Shown: positions 25,079-34,719, counted from the first letter of the stretch. The stretch is DNA of 64,000 nt from JAJZQZ01 sp963790415 (GCA_963790415.1 CAWBOK010000003.1:558001-622000), one strand, 5' to 3'. Notes: generated by a model from the letters alone, not told the origin. Translations and numbers: made by a program.

Positions 25079-25208
25079 GCTGGGTGCGGTGTCGCCCGCC
25101 GACTGCATCGCGTGCAAAAAAGTCAGTGCGCTGACGTTCAGCGGTCGTGGGTCCTCGCGCGCGGCCACGGCCGCAGGGCTCTCGGGGCGTCAGCAAAGAG
25201 GCTATCAA

Positions 25209-25254
25209 TCCCATATATGGTGTGCTAGGCTGTCGCCATCCGCTATATGTTGTG
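25209..25254 (+). promoter_or_regulatory. Pair of NrdR boxes
   Basis: CCATATATGGTGTG (25211-25224) and GCTATATGTTGTGG (25242-25255) agree at 10 of 12 aligned positions and lie 30 bases apart, about three helical turns. This matches the known two-box arrangement bound by NrdR upstream of ribonucleotide reductase genes, so nrdR-nrdJ is probably autorepressed. Confidence 0.7.
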
Positions 25255-25293
25255 GATAAGGTTGGGGATTACCCTGAGGACCTGTGTGGAAAA
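25251..25293 (+). promoter_or_regulatory. Two DnaA boxes upstream of nrdR-nrdJ
   Basis: TGTGGATAA at 25251-25259 is the exact complement of the consensus DnaA box TTATCCACA. TGTGGAAAA at 25285-25293 differs at one position. Both face the same way, 34 bases apart, and the first overlaps NrdR box 2. E. coli nrdAB is also controlled through two DnaA boxes, so this probably ties dNTP synthesis to replication initiation. Confidence 0.55.
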
Positions 25294-25388
25294 CCAGTTC
25301 AGTCTGGGGATATCTCCTAGTCGCCGGGAGTCTGACGCGGCCGACGGGATGGGTCGGGGCGCGTCTCTATGTCGGAGGGCGAGGGCCT

Positions 25389-25850
25389 ATGTTCTGCCCG
25401 TTCTGCAATGATCGGGACACCCGCGTGGTCGATTCACGCGAAGTCGATGGTCAGGCGGCCATACGCCGCCGCCGCGAGTGCGTCGCCTGTGGTCGTCGTT
25501 TCACCACCTACGAGAAGGTGGACGAGATCCCGATCACTGTGATCAAGCGCGACGGCAGAACGGAAGCCTTCCAGCAGGAGAAACTGTTGAAGGGCCTTCT
25601 GCGTGCCTGTACCAAGCGTGATGTGCCTCTGAGTCACCTGGAAGGTCTGGTAGCCGGCATCGAGACCGAGCTCCGGCGCGAACTCACCTACGAGGTGACG
25701 TCCGAGCAGCTTGGTAGTCTGGTGTTGGAGCGGCTACAGGACATCGACCTTGTCGCCTACGTGCGCTTCGCCTCCGTGTACCGGCAGTTCGAGAATGTGG
25801 AGGAGTTCAAGGTGGAGCTGGAAGAACTGACTAAGGAAGGGATCCGATGA
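25389..25850 (+). CDS. nrdR: Transcriptional repressor NrdR
   Basis: From ATG 25389 the product is 153 residues, the normal NrdR length. It opens with the zinc ribbon MFCPFC..RDTRVVDSRE and CVACGRRFTTYE (four cysteines). An ATP-cone follows (VIKRDGRTEAFQQEKLLKGL, then YVRFASVYRQFENVEEF). NrdR senses ATP/dATP and represses ribonucleotide reductase genes by binding paired boxes, which are visible just upstream. Its stop overlaps the nrdJ start, so regulator and target form one operon. Confidence 0.95.
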   Translation: MFCPFCNDRDTRVVDSREVDGQAAIRRRRECVACGRRFTTYEKVDEIPITVIKRDGRTEAFQQEKLLKGLLRACTKRDVPLSHLEGLVAGIETELRRELTYEVTSEQLGSLVLERLQDIDLVAYVRFASVYRQFENVEEFKVELEELTKEGIR

Positions 25851-28800
25851 CCGTCGGGGAGATGAGAACGATGTCGGCCGAGCTGGAGAGCAGGCTCTCC
25901 CCGAGTGCCGTCACGGTGCTCGAGAAGCGCTACCTGAAGCGCACCGAGGACGGAAGACCGATCGAGACACCGGTCGACATGTTCGCCCGGGTCGCCGACA
26001 ACATCGCTCAGGCCGAACGGAACTACCAGGCCGACGCGGACGTGGAGGCCGTCGCCGAGGAGTTCTTCGCGGCCATGACAAGCCTCAAGTTCCTCCCCAA
26101 CTCGCCCACACTCATGAACGCCGGCCGGGAACTCCAGCAGCTCTCTGCGTGTTTCGTGCTGCCGGTGGAAGACAGCATGGACTCCATATTCACCGCCATA
26201 AAGAACGCCGCCTTGGTACACCAATCGGGAGGCGGCACCGGGTTCAGCTTCACCCGACTACGACCCAAGAACGACCTCGTGAAGTCCACCAACGGCGTGG
26301 CCAGTGGGCCGGTGTCGTTCATGAAGGTGTTCGACACCGCCACCGAGACCATCAAGCAGGGCGGTACGCGGCGGGGAGCCAACATGGGCATCCTGCGGGT
26401 CGACCACCCGGACATCCTCGAGTTCATCAGCGCGAAAGAGAACGAGGCCGTCCTTAACAACTTCAACATCTCGGTCGCAATCACCGACGAGTTCATGCAG
26501 GCCCTTGCGGTGGATGGGGAGTATGCGGTCCGCAACCCGCGGGACGGCAGAGAGTTGGCCCGCTACCGGGCGCGCGACGTCTTCGACCTCATCGTCAAGT
26601 TGGCCTGGAAGAACGGCGAGCCCGGCATCATCTTCCTCGATCGGCTGAACCGGGACAATCCCACGCCGCACGTGGGCATGATCGAGTCGACAAATCCTTG
26701 TGTCACCGGCGACACCCTCGTCTACACCGGCAAGGGCCTCCGGAGGGTGGTAGACCTCTTTGCCGAGGGAGACCCCGTGGACGTCGTGGTCGACGGTCGG
26801 CTCAGCCCCGAGACGCTGCACCGGGCCTCCCCTGTCTTCTACACGGGTCACAAGCCGGTGCTCCGCATTACCACCCGCGAGGGCTTCACCCTGCGCGCCA
26901 CCGAGAACCATCGCATCATGACGACCAGGGGCTGGGTGGAAGCCAAGGACCTTCAGCCGGGCGATGCCGTGCACGTGCTCAATCGCAAGGGCGGCTTCGG
27001 TGCCGAGGGTTCTCTGGATCTCGGCCGCGTGTTGGGCTGGTTGGTAGGCGACGGCACGGTCAAGGCCGACCGGGCGGTCCTCTCCTTCTGGGGTGACGAG
27101 CGTGAACTTGCCCAGCCCTTCCGAGAGGCGGTGGATGCCGTGGTGCGGCCGGCCACACGCGCCCGCGACTACGCCACCGGCGTGGTGGCCGTTGCCGAGC
27201 GCAACGAGGCGCGGGTACAATCCAGCCGCCTGCGCGAGCTGGCCGAGGAGCATGGCCTGGTCGACGAGAAGATGCTCGTTCCCGAAGTGGTCTTTCAGGG
27301 CAGCGAGGATATGCAGCGCGGGTTCCTACAGGCCCTCTTCACCGCCGACGGGACGGTGCTTGACCGGCCTCAACATGGCAGGGGCGCACGTCTGACCTCG
27401 GTGAGCTACGAAATGCTGCAGGAGGTCCAGCAGCTTCTCCTGAACTTCGGCATTTTCAGCCGTATCTTCCGAGACCGCAAGCCGAACCAACGTACCGCCC
27501 TGCTGCCCGACGGCAAGGGCGGCAGAAAGGAGTACGCGGTCCGGCCTCTGCACGAACTGCACGTGGGCGGCGGGAGTCTCGTCAGGTTCGCGCGGCAAAT
27601 CGGCTTCTTGACAGAGCGCAAACAAGCAGTCGTCGAACACGCGGTGGAAAGCTATACGAAAGGGCCATACCCCGAGAAGTTCGTGGGATATGTAGAATCG
27701 ATCGTCGAAAAGGTAATAGAACCAGTATTCGATCTCACAGAGACTAACACCCAATCATTTGTGGCAAATGGTGTAGTAGTCCACAATTGCGGAGAGCAAC
27801 CTCTTTTGCCGTACGAAAGTTGCAACTTGGGTTCGATCAATCTAAGTCTCATGCTTAAGAATGATGGTATTGATTGGGATGAGCTGCGCAGGGTCGCTCA
27901 TATCGCCGTTCGTTTCCTCGATAACGTCATCGACATGAACCGCTATCCGTTGCCCGAGATCGAGGAGATGACCAAGAGCAACCGCAAGATCGGCCTGGGG
28001 GTCATGGGTTGGGCCGACATGCTGGTGGAACTCGGTATCCCCTACGACTCCGACGAGGCGATCGACCTGGCGCATCAGGTCATGGGTTTCATCGATGAAG
28101 AGGCCAAGCGTGCGTCTGAGGACCTGGCCGTGGAGCGGGGCGTCTTCCCCAACTTCACGGGCAGCACCTGGGAGCAGAAAGGCCGGCGACTGCGCAACGC
28201 AACGGTGACCACCATCGCCCCCACGGGCACGATCAGCATCATCGCGGGCAGTTCCAGCGGCGTCGAGCCCCTGTTCGCGCTGGCCATGATCCGCAACGTC
28301 ATGGACAATACCGAGCTTGCCGAAGCACACCCCATCTTCGAGCGTGTAGCGCGCGAACGCGGACTGTACTCCGCGGAGCTCGTGCGCGAAGTAGCTTCCA
28401 AGGGTTGCCTGCAGGGCATCGAGGGCATCCCCGACGACCTCAAACGGGTGTACGTGACCGCCCATGACGTCACGCCGGTGTGGCACGTGCGCATGCAGGC
28501 GGCCTTCCAAGATCACATCGACAACGCTGTCTCCAAGACGGTCAACTTCTCCCATGACGCCACGCCGGCCGACGTGGAGGAGGTCTACCGGCTGGCGTAC
28601 GAGCTGGGAGCCAAGGGAGTCACCATCTACCGTGACGGCTCCCGCGACGAGCAGGTGCTCAACATCGGCGAGGTCAAGCGCAAAGGCGCGGCGGCGGGCA
28701 ACGGACAGGTTCCGTCACCCACGACCGGCCTCGAGCCCACCGCCGACGGGCTCTGCTCCTACTGCGGCGCGCGACCGGTGCAACCCCGCAGCCGGGGAGG

Positions 28801-29257
28801 TGTGCTTCACGGGCAGACCCGGGAGAAGGTGACCGGCTGCGGCAGCCTCTACGTCACCATCAACGAGGACGACTTCGGACCCCGCGAGCTGTTCGCCAAC
28901 ATGGGCAAGGCGGGCGGCTGTGCTTCGGCTTCCACCGAGGCTCTCGGCAGACTCATCTCCCTGGCCTTCCGATACGGCGCGCCGCCGGAGAAGATCGCCA
29001 AGCAGCTCAAGGGCATCCGCTGTCATGTGCCTCTCGGCCTGGGGCCGAACCAGATCCTCTCCTGCCCGGACGCCATCGGCAAGGCTCTGGCCGACAAGTA
29101 CGTGGGCGAGGAGGCCCTCCCGGCTCCGCACGGTGAGGTCCAGCTCGAGATGCCTATCGCCTACGCCCAGGGAGCCTGTCCCGACTGCGGCAGCGCCATC
29201 GAGCACGAAGGCGGATGCATGGTCTGCCGTGCCTGCGGCTTCTCCAAGTGCGCGTAG
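25847..29257 (+). CDS. nrdJ: Adenosylcobalamin-dependent (class II) ribonucleotide reductase with in-frame intein
   Basis: The open frame encodes 1136 residues; removing the 363-residue intein (285-647) leaves a 773-residue class II reductase. Extein landmarks are LSACFVLPVEDSMDSIF with an active-site cysteine, GGTGFSFTRLRP, and STNP|CGEQPLLPYESCNLGS spliced across the intein, which carries the catalytic Cys-x-Glu. TIAPTGTISIIAG is the phosphate-binding loop. The C-terminus has CSYCGARP and a CPDCG...CMVCRACGFSKC zinc-type tail that relays reducing equivalents. It reduces ribonucleotides using adenosylcobalamin, independent of oxygen. It is coupled to nrdR by a 4-base overlap. Confidence 0.93.
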   Translation: MTVGEMRTMSAELESRLSPSAVTVLEKRYLKRTEDGRPIETPVDMFARVADNIAQAERNYQADADVEAVAEEFFAAMTSLKFLPNSPTLMNAGRELQQLSACFVLPVEDSMDSIFTAIKNAALVHQSGGGTGFSFTRLRPKNDLVKSTNGVASGPVSFMKVFDTATETIKQGGTRRGANMGILRVDHPDILEFISAKENEAVLNNFNISVAITDEFMQALAVDGEYAVRNPRDGRELARYRARDVFDLIVKLAWKNGEPGIIFLDRLNRDNPTPHVGMIESTNPCVTGDTLVYTGKGLRRVVDLFAEGDPVDVVVDGRLSPETLHRASPVFYTGHKPVLRITTREGFTLRATENHRIMTTRGWVEAKDLQPGDAVHVLNRKGGFGAEGSLDLGRVLGWLVGDGTVKADRAVLSFWGDERELAQPFREAVDAVVRPATRARDYATGVVAVAERNEARVQSSRLRELAEEHGLVDEKMLVPEVVFQGSEDMQRGFLQALFTADGTVLDRPQHGRGARLTSVSYEMLQEVQQLLLNFGIFSRIFRDRKPNQRTALLPDGKGGRKEYAVRPLHELHVGGGSLVRFARQIGFLTERKQAVVEHAVESYTKGPYPEKFVGYVESIVEKVIEPVFDLTETNTQSFVANGVVVHNCGEQPLLPYESCNLGSINLSLMLKNDGIDWDELRRVAHIAVRFLDNVIDMNRYPLPEIEEMTKSNRKIGLGVMGWADMLVELGIPYDSDEAIDLAHQVMGFIDEEAKRASEDLAVERGVFPNFTGSTWEQKGRRLRNATVTTIAPTGTISIIAGSSSGVEPLFALAMIRNVMDNTELAEAHPIFERVARERGLYSAELVREVASKGCLQGIEGIPDDLKRVYVTAHDVTPVWHVRMQAAFQDHIDNAVSKTVNFSHDATPADVEEVYRLAYELGAKGVTIYRDGSRDEQVLNIGEVKRKGAAAGNGQVPSPTTGLEPTADGLCSYCGARPVQPRSRGGVLHGQTREKVTGCGSLYVTINEDDFGPRELFANMGKAGGCASASTEALGRLISLAFRYGAPPEKIAKQLKGIRCHVPLGLGPNQILSCPDAIGKALADKYVGEEALPAPHGEVQLEMPIAYAQGACPDCGSAIEHEGGCMVCRACGFSKCA
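26699..27787 (+). other. Intein with LAGLIDADG homing endonuclease inside NrdJ
   Basis: Residues 285-647 of the host frame. The intein begins with Cys (CVTGDTLVYTG, block A). Block B has the TxxH motif (ATENHRIMTT). Two dodecapeptide motifs follow, LGWLVGDGTV and FLQALFTADGTV, each with the metal-binding acidic residue. It ends with FDLTETNTQSFVANGVVVHN, giving the penultimate His and terminal Asn before the extein Cys. All residues needed for protein splicing and for endonuclease activity appear intact. Insertion is exactly before the active-site cysteine of NPCGEQP, a known hot spot for inteins in ribonucleotide reductases. Its 3' part is markedly less GC-rich than the host gene. Confidence 0.93.
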
Positions 29258-29282
29258 GACGCTGTCGAGCAATGTGACCGGC

Positions 29283-29564
29283 ATGACCTGGATCGTCGAC
29301 ATCGACATGCTGGGCGTCGAGAGCGCCGAGCCCCCGGATGCGCTGGCTATCGCCTTCGATGTCACCTATCCGGGCGAGACGTGGTGTCGATCGCTGGTGC
29401 TGATCGCGCCCGAACTCGCCCACATACCGGAGCACGAGCTGGTGGGCCGCGCCCGCGATGCCCTGTTCGTCGTGCTGGAGGCGGCGGGCGAGCCTGTCTC
29501 CGTCGAGGTTCGTCTGACCCCGACGGAGACGGTAGTGCTGGCCTCGGGGCGTCCCGGGGGGTAG
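29283..29564 (+). CDS. Small conserved-looking hypothetical protein
   Basis: A 93-residue acidic protein from ATG 29283, 25 bases after nrdJ and in the same direction. It has an alternating beta/alpha look (MTWIVDIDMLG, then ALAIAFDV, then a helix AGEPVSVEVRLTP), with one cysteine and no signal peptide. I do not recognise the family. Codon use is like its neighbours, and third positions are strongly GC, which supports coding. It may be a late gene of the nrdR-nrdJ operon. Confidence 0.5.
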   Translation: MTWIVDIDMLGVESAEPPDALAIAFDVTYPGETWCRSLVLIAPELAHIPEHELVGRARDALFVVLEAAGEPVSVEVRLTPTETVVLASGRPGG

Positions 29565-29627
29565 GGCTCGCCCGACGGGTTCGCCGTGTGGGTCGGCGGG
29601 CAGGTTGGCGGGCAGGTCCGCCGGGTC

Positions 29628-31758
29628 CTATTTCACCACGAACTCGTTGGTCCACACCGGCCGCGGCGGTGCCTTGCCGGCGTCCAAGGCGGCCTGCCAC
29701 TCCTCATCGGTCAGACGCTTCGCCATGGGCACGGTGAACTCGTAGTAGTCGTAGCTCGCTCCGATCAGCACCTGTTGCTTCCCGTCGATCTCCAGGACGG
29801 CGTAGAGCACCAGCGGGTATCCGGTCGCTTCTTCCAGCGCTGTTTCGTTGACGTACTCGGTGTGGACATCGGCCACCACGGGGCTCTTCTCGTCGGTGGG
29901 GTTGAGGTTGCGGCCGTCGTCGAGGGTGAAGAGCTCGAGGTGCTCCAGGGTGGAACCGAAGTAGAGGATGGTGCCCTTCTCTTCATCGGTGAGGGGTTGG
30001 CCTGCGAGTTCTTTCTCAGCGATGCCCTTGAGCGCGGTGCACAGGTCGATCATGCCATTCAGCTTGTCCTCGACGACCTGGTCGAGCAATCCATAGGACT
30101 GTAGGCCGTCCCGAGACGTGGTGGCCAGCTGCACCATCTGCTCGTAGAACGCCGGGTAGGGTTCCACGTAGCCCGGGGTGAGCGGGGGTTCGTCGCCGCC
30201 ACCCTCGGCCACCACCGATTGCTTCGCGTAGAGGATGGTGTCGTGGCGCAGCTCGGTCCAGCTGCCCAAGCCGGCGTTGAGGCTCTTGCGGGCCCACACT
30301 GTGGTCTTCATCAGATCGGGAGCGCCGTCAGGCGGGAAGGCCATGACTTCGCGCAGGGCATCCAGCCACCCCGTGTAGAGGTTCGCCGGCCAGAAGACCG
30401 GCGAGCGCGTGTCGAACTGGGCCTTCACTTTCATGAGCTGCGACTCCCAGTTCTCGAACTGGTCCTGACCGTACGTGCCCTTGGCGATCTCGAAGGCCTG
30501 GTCGGATCCCAGCACCGACATGGCGTCCAATCCCATCGGCATGAGGCGTGGCTTGTCCTCGGTCCCCACGTGTCGCCATACCAGTTGCTGGAAGGCGTAC
30601 GAGTCGGGGATGTACCGCTGACCCATGACGCGGAAGCTGCGCTCGGCCTCTTCCTGAGACGTTCCCTGAGGGTCTGTGTTGACATGAGAGAGGATCATCG
30701 GCGCCGGTAACTTGCTGAGCTCGGCGCGCAGTGCGTCGATCTTGGCATTGTCGCCCAGGTCGTTCAGCGCGGGCGTCTGCGATCCGAAGGCCACTCCCAT
30801 CGCGGGGCGCAACTCGGCCGCGGAGAGGTCGTCGGCGTTGCCCACCATGAACGAGGTGGGTTCATATATGGCCTTCCACGATTGCTCGGTGTCGCCGGTC
30901 AGAGCCAGGGTCGTGAGGGCTGCCTGCCGGGTCAGCCGCCGGGCCAGGGCTTCGTCCACGTCCGGAAGCTTCGGGTTGACCCAGAACGCCGTGTGGCCGT
31001 ACCACATCATCGCTTTGAAGTAGCGCTTGAGCTCCTCGCTGCGCGTGTAGTGGCCGCGCGGTTTGTACTGGCTGTAGTCCTCGGTGTAGCCGAGGATCGG
31101 CGAGGTCTCCAACCCGCCCGCGGCGTTGATGAGGGCCAGCTCGGCTTCCACCTGGTCGCGCACCCGTTCGGGTGCGGTCGTCGCACCTTTCAGCAGGGAG
31201 TTGCCCACGGCGAAGTAGGCTTCGTTGGCCAGTGCGGCTTCTTTGACGGCTGGGTCCGTGGCCGCGTTGACCTGGTCCGAGGAGGCGGACTGCAGGGCCT
31301 CGGACATGCTGACCGCCCGCTTCAGGAATGTCGTCTCTTCCAGATACTGGAGGGTGGTGTCGAAGATGGTGTGGTAGGCGTTCAGCACCGCGTCGGTGGT
31401 GACGAGCAGCGGCACTCCACTGTAGCGGGCCTCCTCGTAGACGTGCCAGAACTTGAGCGGCTGGCTAGCCTCCCAGGTCGCCGGTCGCCACGAACCCCTG
31501 GCGCGCGATAGCCTCCTTCTGCGCGTTCGTGAGTTGCACCTTGTCGATATTGGTGACGGAACCGACATCCACCGGGGTCGGCTCGATGTATGGGGGTGTG
31601 GGGAAGGGCTTGGCCTGCGCGACGACGTTCTGCGGCGCTGTGGCAGCGGTCGAGACGGGGCCGACGGTCGAACTCGAACTCGTGGTCGTAGCCGTGGACT
31701 TCTCCGCGTCGGTGCAGCCGGAGAGCGCGGCACCCGCCGCGACGATCACCGCGACCAC
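29628..31758 (-). pseudogene. DUF3160-domain lipoprotein, frameshifted near its N-terminus
   Basis: The long frame from about 31475 down to 29628 encodes a DUF3160 protein: WHVYEEARYSGVPLLVTTDA, YFKAMMWYGHTAFWVNP, QRYIPDSYAFQQLVWRHVG, and a C-terminal VADVHTEYVNETALEEATG. The first about 90 residues lie in another frame (31758-31465). They begin with a lipoprotein signal (VAVIVAAGAALSGC), a Ser/Thr linker and KEAIARQGFVATGDLGG, whose sequence joins smoothly to QPLKFWHVYEEA. A second shift is likely before the lipobox, because a basic n-region (RRGGRHTTRLAVSRV) is in a third frame. If the shifts are assembly errors it is an intact surface lipoprotein of unknown function. Confidence 0.7.
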
Positions 31759-31874
31759 GAACGCGGCTCACCGCCAGGCGTGTTGTGTGTCGCCCGCCGC
31801 GGCGGGTCACCGGCGCCTGCTGGTCGGATACACCTAGGCGTGCTCTCATTCCCATCCCCTCCCGTTCACGATCC

Positions 31875-32447
31875 TCATTCCGAACTCCCGACGTCGGTGA
31901 AACCGAAGCCGTTCCAGCGATATGTCCTCGTGCCGAGCTGTCCGCCCAAGTCGAGATCGATCACGTCCCCCCCGAGGCCGGGAACCAGATGCACCCTCAT
32001 CCCCCTGGGTGCGGGCCGCAGTGCCGACGATACCAGCCGCTCGTGGTACTGACCGCCGTGCCAACCGATGAGGGCCAGGTGGCGACCATCGGGGCCGTCC
32101 AGCAGCGCGACGACCTCGGGTAGGCCGTTTCGGTCGGTGTCTCCCAGGTCCGCGGTCACCACCGACCATTTCGACCGGCTGCGATAGCCGACGTCGCCGT
32201 CGACGATGTTGATCCCGCCGTGGCCGCGCCCCAACTCCACGGTCTCCAAGGCGCCGTCGCCGTCCAGATCGACCTGGCGGGCACCGGGGGGGCCGCTGCC
32301 GAGCGGCTCCGCAACCGTCGCCATACAGCCCGACATAGCCAAGAGGAGCGCACACGCGCAGGATAGAGCGACGATCAGAACGCCCCGTGCGTCGATGAGG
32401 CCGTTGGCTCGGCCGCCCGGCTCTCTCTCTGGAAGTCGTGCCCGCAC
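31875..32447 (-). CDS. Lipoprotein with FG-GAP/VCBS-like calcium-binding repeats
   Basis: From GTG 32447 (GGGAGG five bases upstream) the product is 190 residues. It has an arginine-rich n-region, a hydrophobic segment (VLIVALSCACALLLA) and the lipobox MSGC. The mature part has DLDGDGALETVELG and DTDRNGLPEVVALL, typical calcium-binding loops of FG-GAP beta-propeller blades. The protein is too short for a whole propeller. Function is unknown; it is probably anchored to the outer face of the membrane. The open frame extends upstream through repeat A to 32897 but that part is not coding. Confidence 0.6.
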   Translation of the reverse strand: MRARLPEREPGGRANGLIDARGVLIVALSCACALLLAMSGCMATVAEPLGSGPPGARQVDLDGDGALETVELGRGHGGINIVDGDVGYRSRSKWSVVTADLGDTDRNGLPEVVALLDGPDGRHLALIGWHGGQYHERLVSSALRPAPRGMRVHLVPGLGGDVIDLDLGGQLGTRTYRWNGFGFTDVGSSE

Positions 32448-32483
32448 CCGCACCCTCCCTTGCCGATCACGTGCTTCCTTAGG

Positions 32484-32643
32484 AGGCTGTTGAGAATCGA
32501 AGCCTTGGCCTCCAGAACGCACTGGCCGGCGCGATACCGCGTCCTCGGTCGCGCGCGTAGCGCTGCTACGAGCGCTCCCTGCGTCCTTGTCTCGCGCGTG
32601 CCCATCGCGCCCTAGAGGCGAAGCGTCACTTTTCAACAGCCTG
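32484..32643 (-). repeat. MITE-like element, copy A
   Basis: A 160-bp non-coding element bounded by perfect 10-bp terminal inverted repeats, AGGCTGTTGA and TCAACAGCCT. Its reverse complement matches copy B at 40808 over its whole length, with only scattered differences. The interior contains a CGTAGC...GCTACG palindrome in a GC-rich hairpin. It lies upstream of the lipoprotein gene; similarity extends a few bases beyond each terminal repeat. Confidence 0.85.
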
Positions 32644-32786
32644 CTGGGAAGCTCTGCTCTCGCGACCATTGTACAACGAGTCCCGCCACGAACGGTGGCG
32701 GACCGACCGCCCCTCGTTCGTGAGCGGTCCACGCCAGTGGCCGTCCGCAGTACGTCCATACACGTGGAGAACGTGTCGGCGCCCGT

Positions 32787-32832
32787 CTTGTACCAGAAGT
32801 ACAAGGACACGTGTACAAGCGCCGGGTATACT
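32787..32832 (+). promoter_or_regulatory. Inverted/direct repeat operator and promoter of the PucR-type gene
   Basis: CTTGTAC (32787-32793) and GTACAAG (32799-32805) form a perfect 7-bp inverted repeat, and GTACAAG recurs at 32813-32819. AGGACA (32804-32809) and TATACT (32827-32832), 17 bases apart, form a plausible promoter, so the operator overlaps the -35 region. ACACG...CGTGT lies just upstream. Autoregulation by the PucR-type protein is inferred. Confidence 0.5.
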
Positions 32833-32895
32833 GGGTAGACCGGCTCGGCCTGTCGCGCCGAGCGGGGCGAAGGAGCGGATACTCGGGGGACTGTC

Positions 32896-34549
32896 ATGAC
32901 GGTGACGGTAGAACAGATTCTGAAGCTGGCGGCTCTCTCTCAGGCCCGCGTGCTTGCCGGGGCACAGGGGCTCGACCGCGCGGTGGGTTCGGTGACCGTG
33001 GGCGAGGTGCCCGACATCGCCGACTGGCTATCCGGCGGCGAGATCGTGCTCTCGACCATGTTCGCGCTCACCGATGACACCGATCGTCAGCGTGATTTCT
33101 GTCGCCGCATCATGGCCGCGGGGGCGGCGGCGCTCTTCGTCAAGCCGAAGCGCTTCGTGGGCAACTTCCCCCTCGATATCCTCGAGATCGCCGAGAAGCG
33201 GAACTTTCCCATCGTCGAGGTGCCACAGGAGATCCGTTGGACGCGGATCATGCAGGAGGCCATGGAGGTGCTGATCAACCGTCAGGCCTCGCTGCTGGAG
33301 AAGTCCCAGGAGATCCACCGTGAACTGCTCGAGGTGGTGATCAACGGCGGCGGATGGTCGGAGGTGGCCGGTGCGGCGGCGAGGCTCATAGACAAACCGG
33401 TGCTGGTGCTGGATGTGGCTCTCGAGCCACTCGGCGTCTCCGCGGACTTCCCCTGGCCGGCGGCGGAGCTGCATCGGCTGCTGGATCGTCCGGCGGTGCG
33501 GACCCAGTTCGACGGTCTGGCTCGGTTCCCCAGCATTGCTGCATCTGGTCGAGGAGGGAGTACCTCCCTTGTTCGCGGTGCCGATCGTCGTGAGCCACAG
33601 CTGTCTCGGGTATGTGTGCACGGTCACCGAGCGCCAAGAACTCGAGGAGATGGAACGGGTGGCGTTGGAGCACGCGGCTACGGTGGCGGCGGTGGAGATG
33701 GCCCGCGAGCAGGTGCGCTTCGAGACCGAGGTACGCCTGAAGGGTGACTTCGTCGACGACCTCATAGGGGGCCGCTTCAGCAGCGAGGACTCGCTGATCC
33801 GGCGCGCAAGCTTCCTGGGGTGCGATCTCAGCCGAGGGGCGACGGTGATCGTGGCCGACGTAGACGAGTTCGAGCGCACTATGGCCGACAGGATGCTCTC
33901 GGAGAACGAAGTCCAGCGGCTGAAGGCGCGGTTCTTCAATCGTTGCACGCGGTTGGTGTCGGAGGTGGAGCCATCCTCCCTGGTCAGCCTCAAATCCGAC
34001 CGCGTGATCATCTTCTTGTCGGGACCGTCCTCGCTGGATCCCCGCGCGCTCGATCGCCTCACGTCACGCCTCCAGGGCCTGGGACGCGAAGTCGCCGATC
34101 TCTCGGTGTCGGTGGGTGTAAGCCGGTTCATCGCCGATTTGGCCGGGCTGCGCAAGGGGTTCGAGGAGGCGCTGGCCGCCCTGAAGGTGGGCCGCAAACT
34201 GCAGGGTCGGGGCAGCGTCATGCACTTCGAAGGGGTCGGGTCGTACAAACTCCTCCTGAGCATCTGGGAACACGACCCGGAGGAACTCCGGACGCTCTAT
34301 CGAGAGACCATCGACCCGGTGGATCGCTACGATCGGCAGAGCGAAAGCCAACTGCTCCTGACGTTGACCACCTTCCTGGGCAACGACGAGAGCCTCGCCA
34401 AGACCGCGCAGGACCTGTTCGCCCATCGGCACACCATCCGCTATCGGCTCCAGAAGATAGCCGAACTCACCGGGCTCTCTGTATTCAAGAGCGAAGATAA
34501 AGAACGCTTGAGCCTGGGCCTCAAGGCGCGCAGTCTGTTGAATAGCTAG
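32896..34549 (+). pseudogene. PucR-family transcriptional regulator, split by one frameshift
   Basis: The first frame (from ATG 32896) carries the PucR N-terminal domain: AGAQGLDRAVGSVTVGEVPD, GGEIVLSTMFALTDD and ALFVKPKRFVG. It then continues to FDGLARF near 33525. The second frame resumes at PALLHLVEEGVPPLFAVP and runs through a GGDEF-like middle to the C-terminal helix-turn-helix FLGNDESLAKTAQDLFAHRH and TIRYRLQKIAELTG. Joined, the protein is about 550 residues, normal for the family. One missing base in TTCCCCAGC explains the break, so this may be an intact gene with an assembly error. PucR proteins act as purine or catabolite-responsive activators; here the next gene is a methyltransferase. 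Confidence 0.75.
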
Positions 34550-34719
34550 TGGCTGCTGCAGAACGAGACCTGGGCCGCCCGGGGGCCGCCCATACCTGCA
34601 ACCGTTTGTGCGCCGCTGCCTGCGGGTAAAGCCGACTACATCGTATCGCGCCGGCCGATGCGCTCGGGTGGCCAAGGCTGCATAGTGGGACGAACTCAAT
34701 AGAGGGGAACGGGTCGCGC

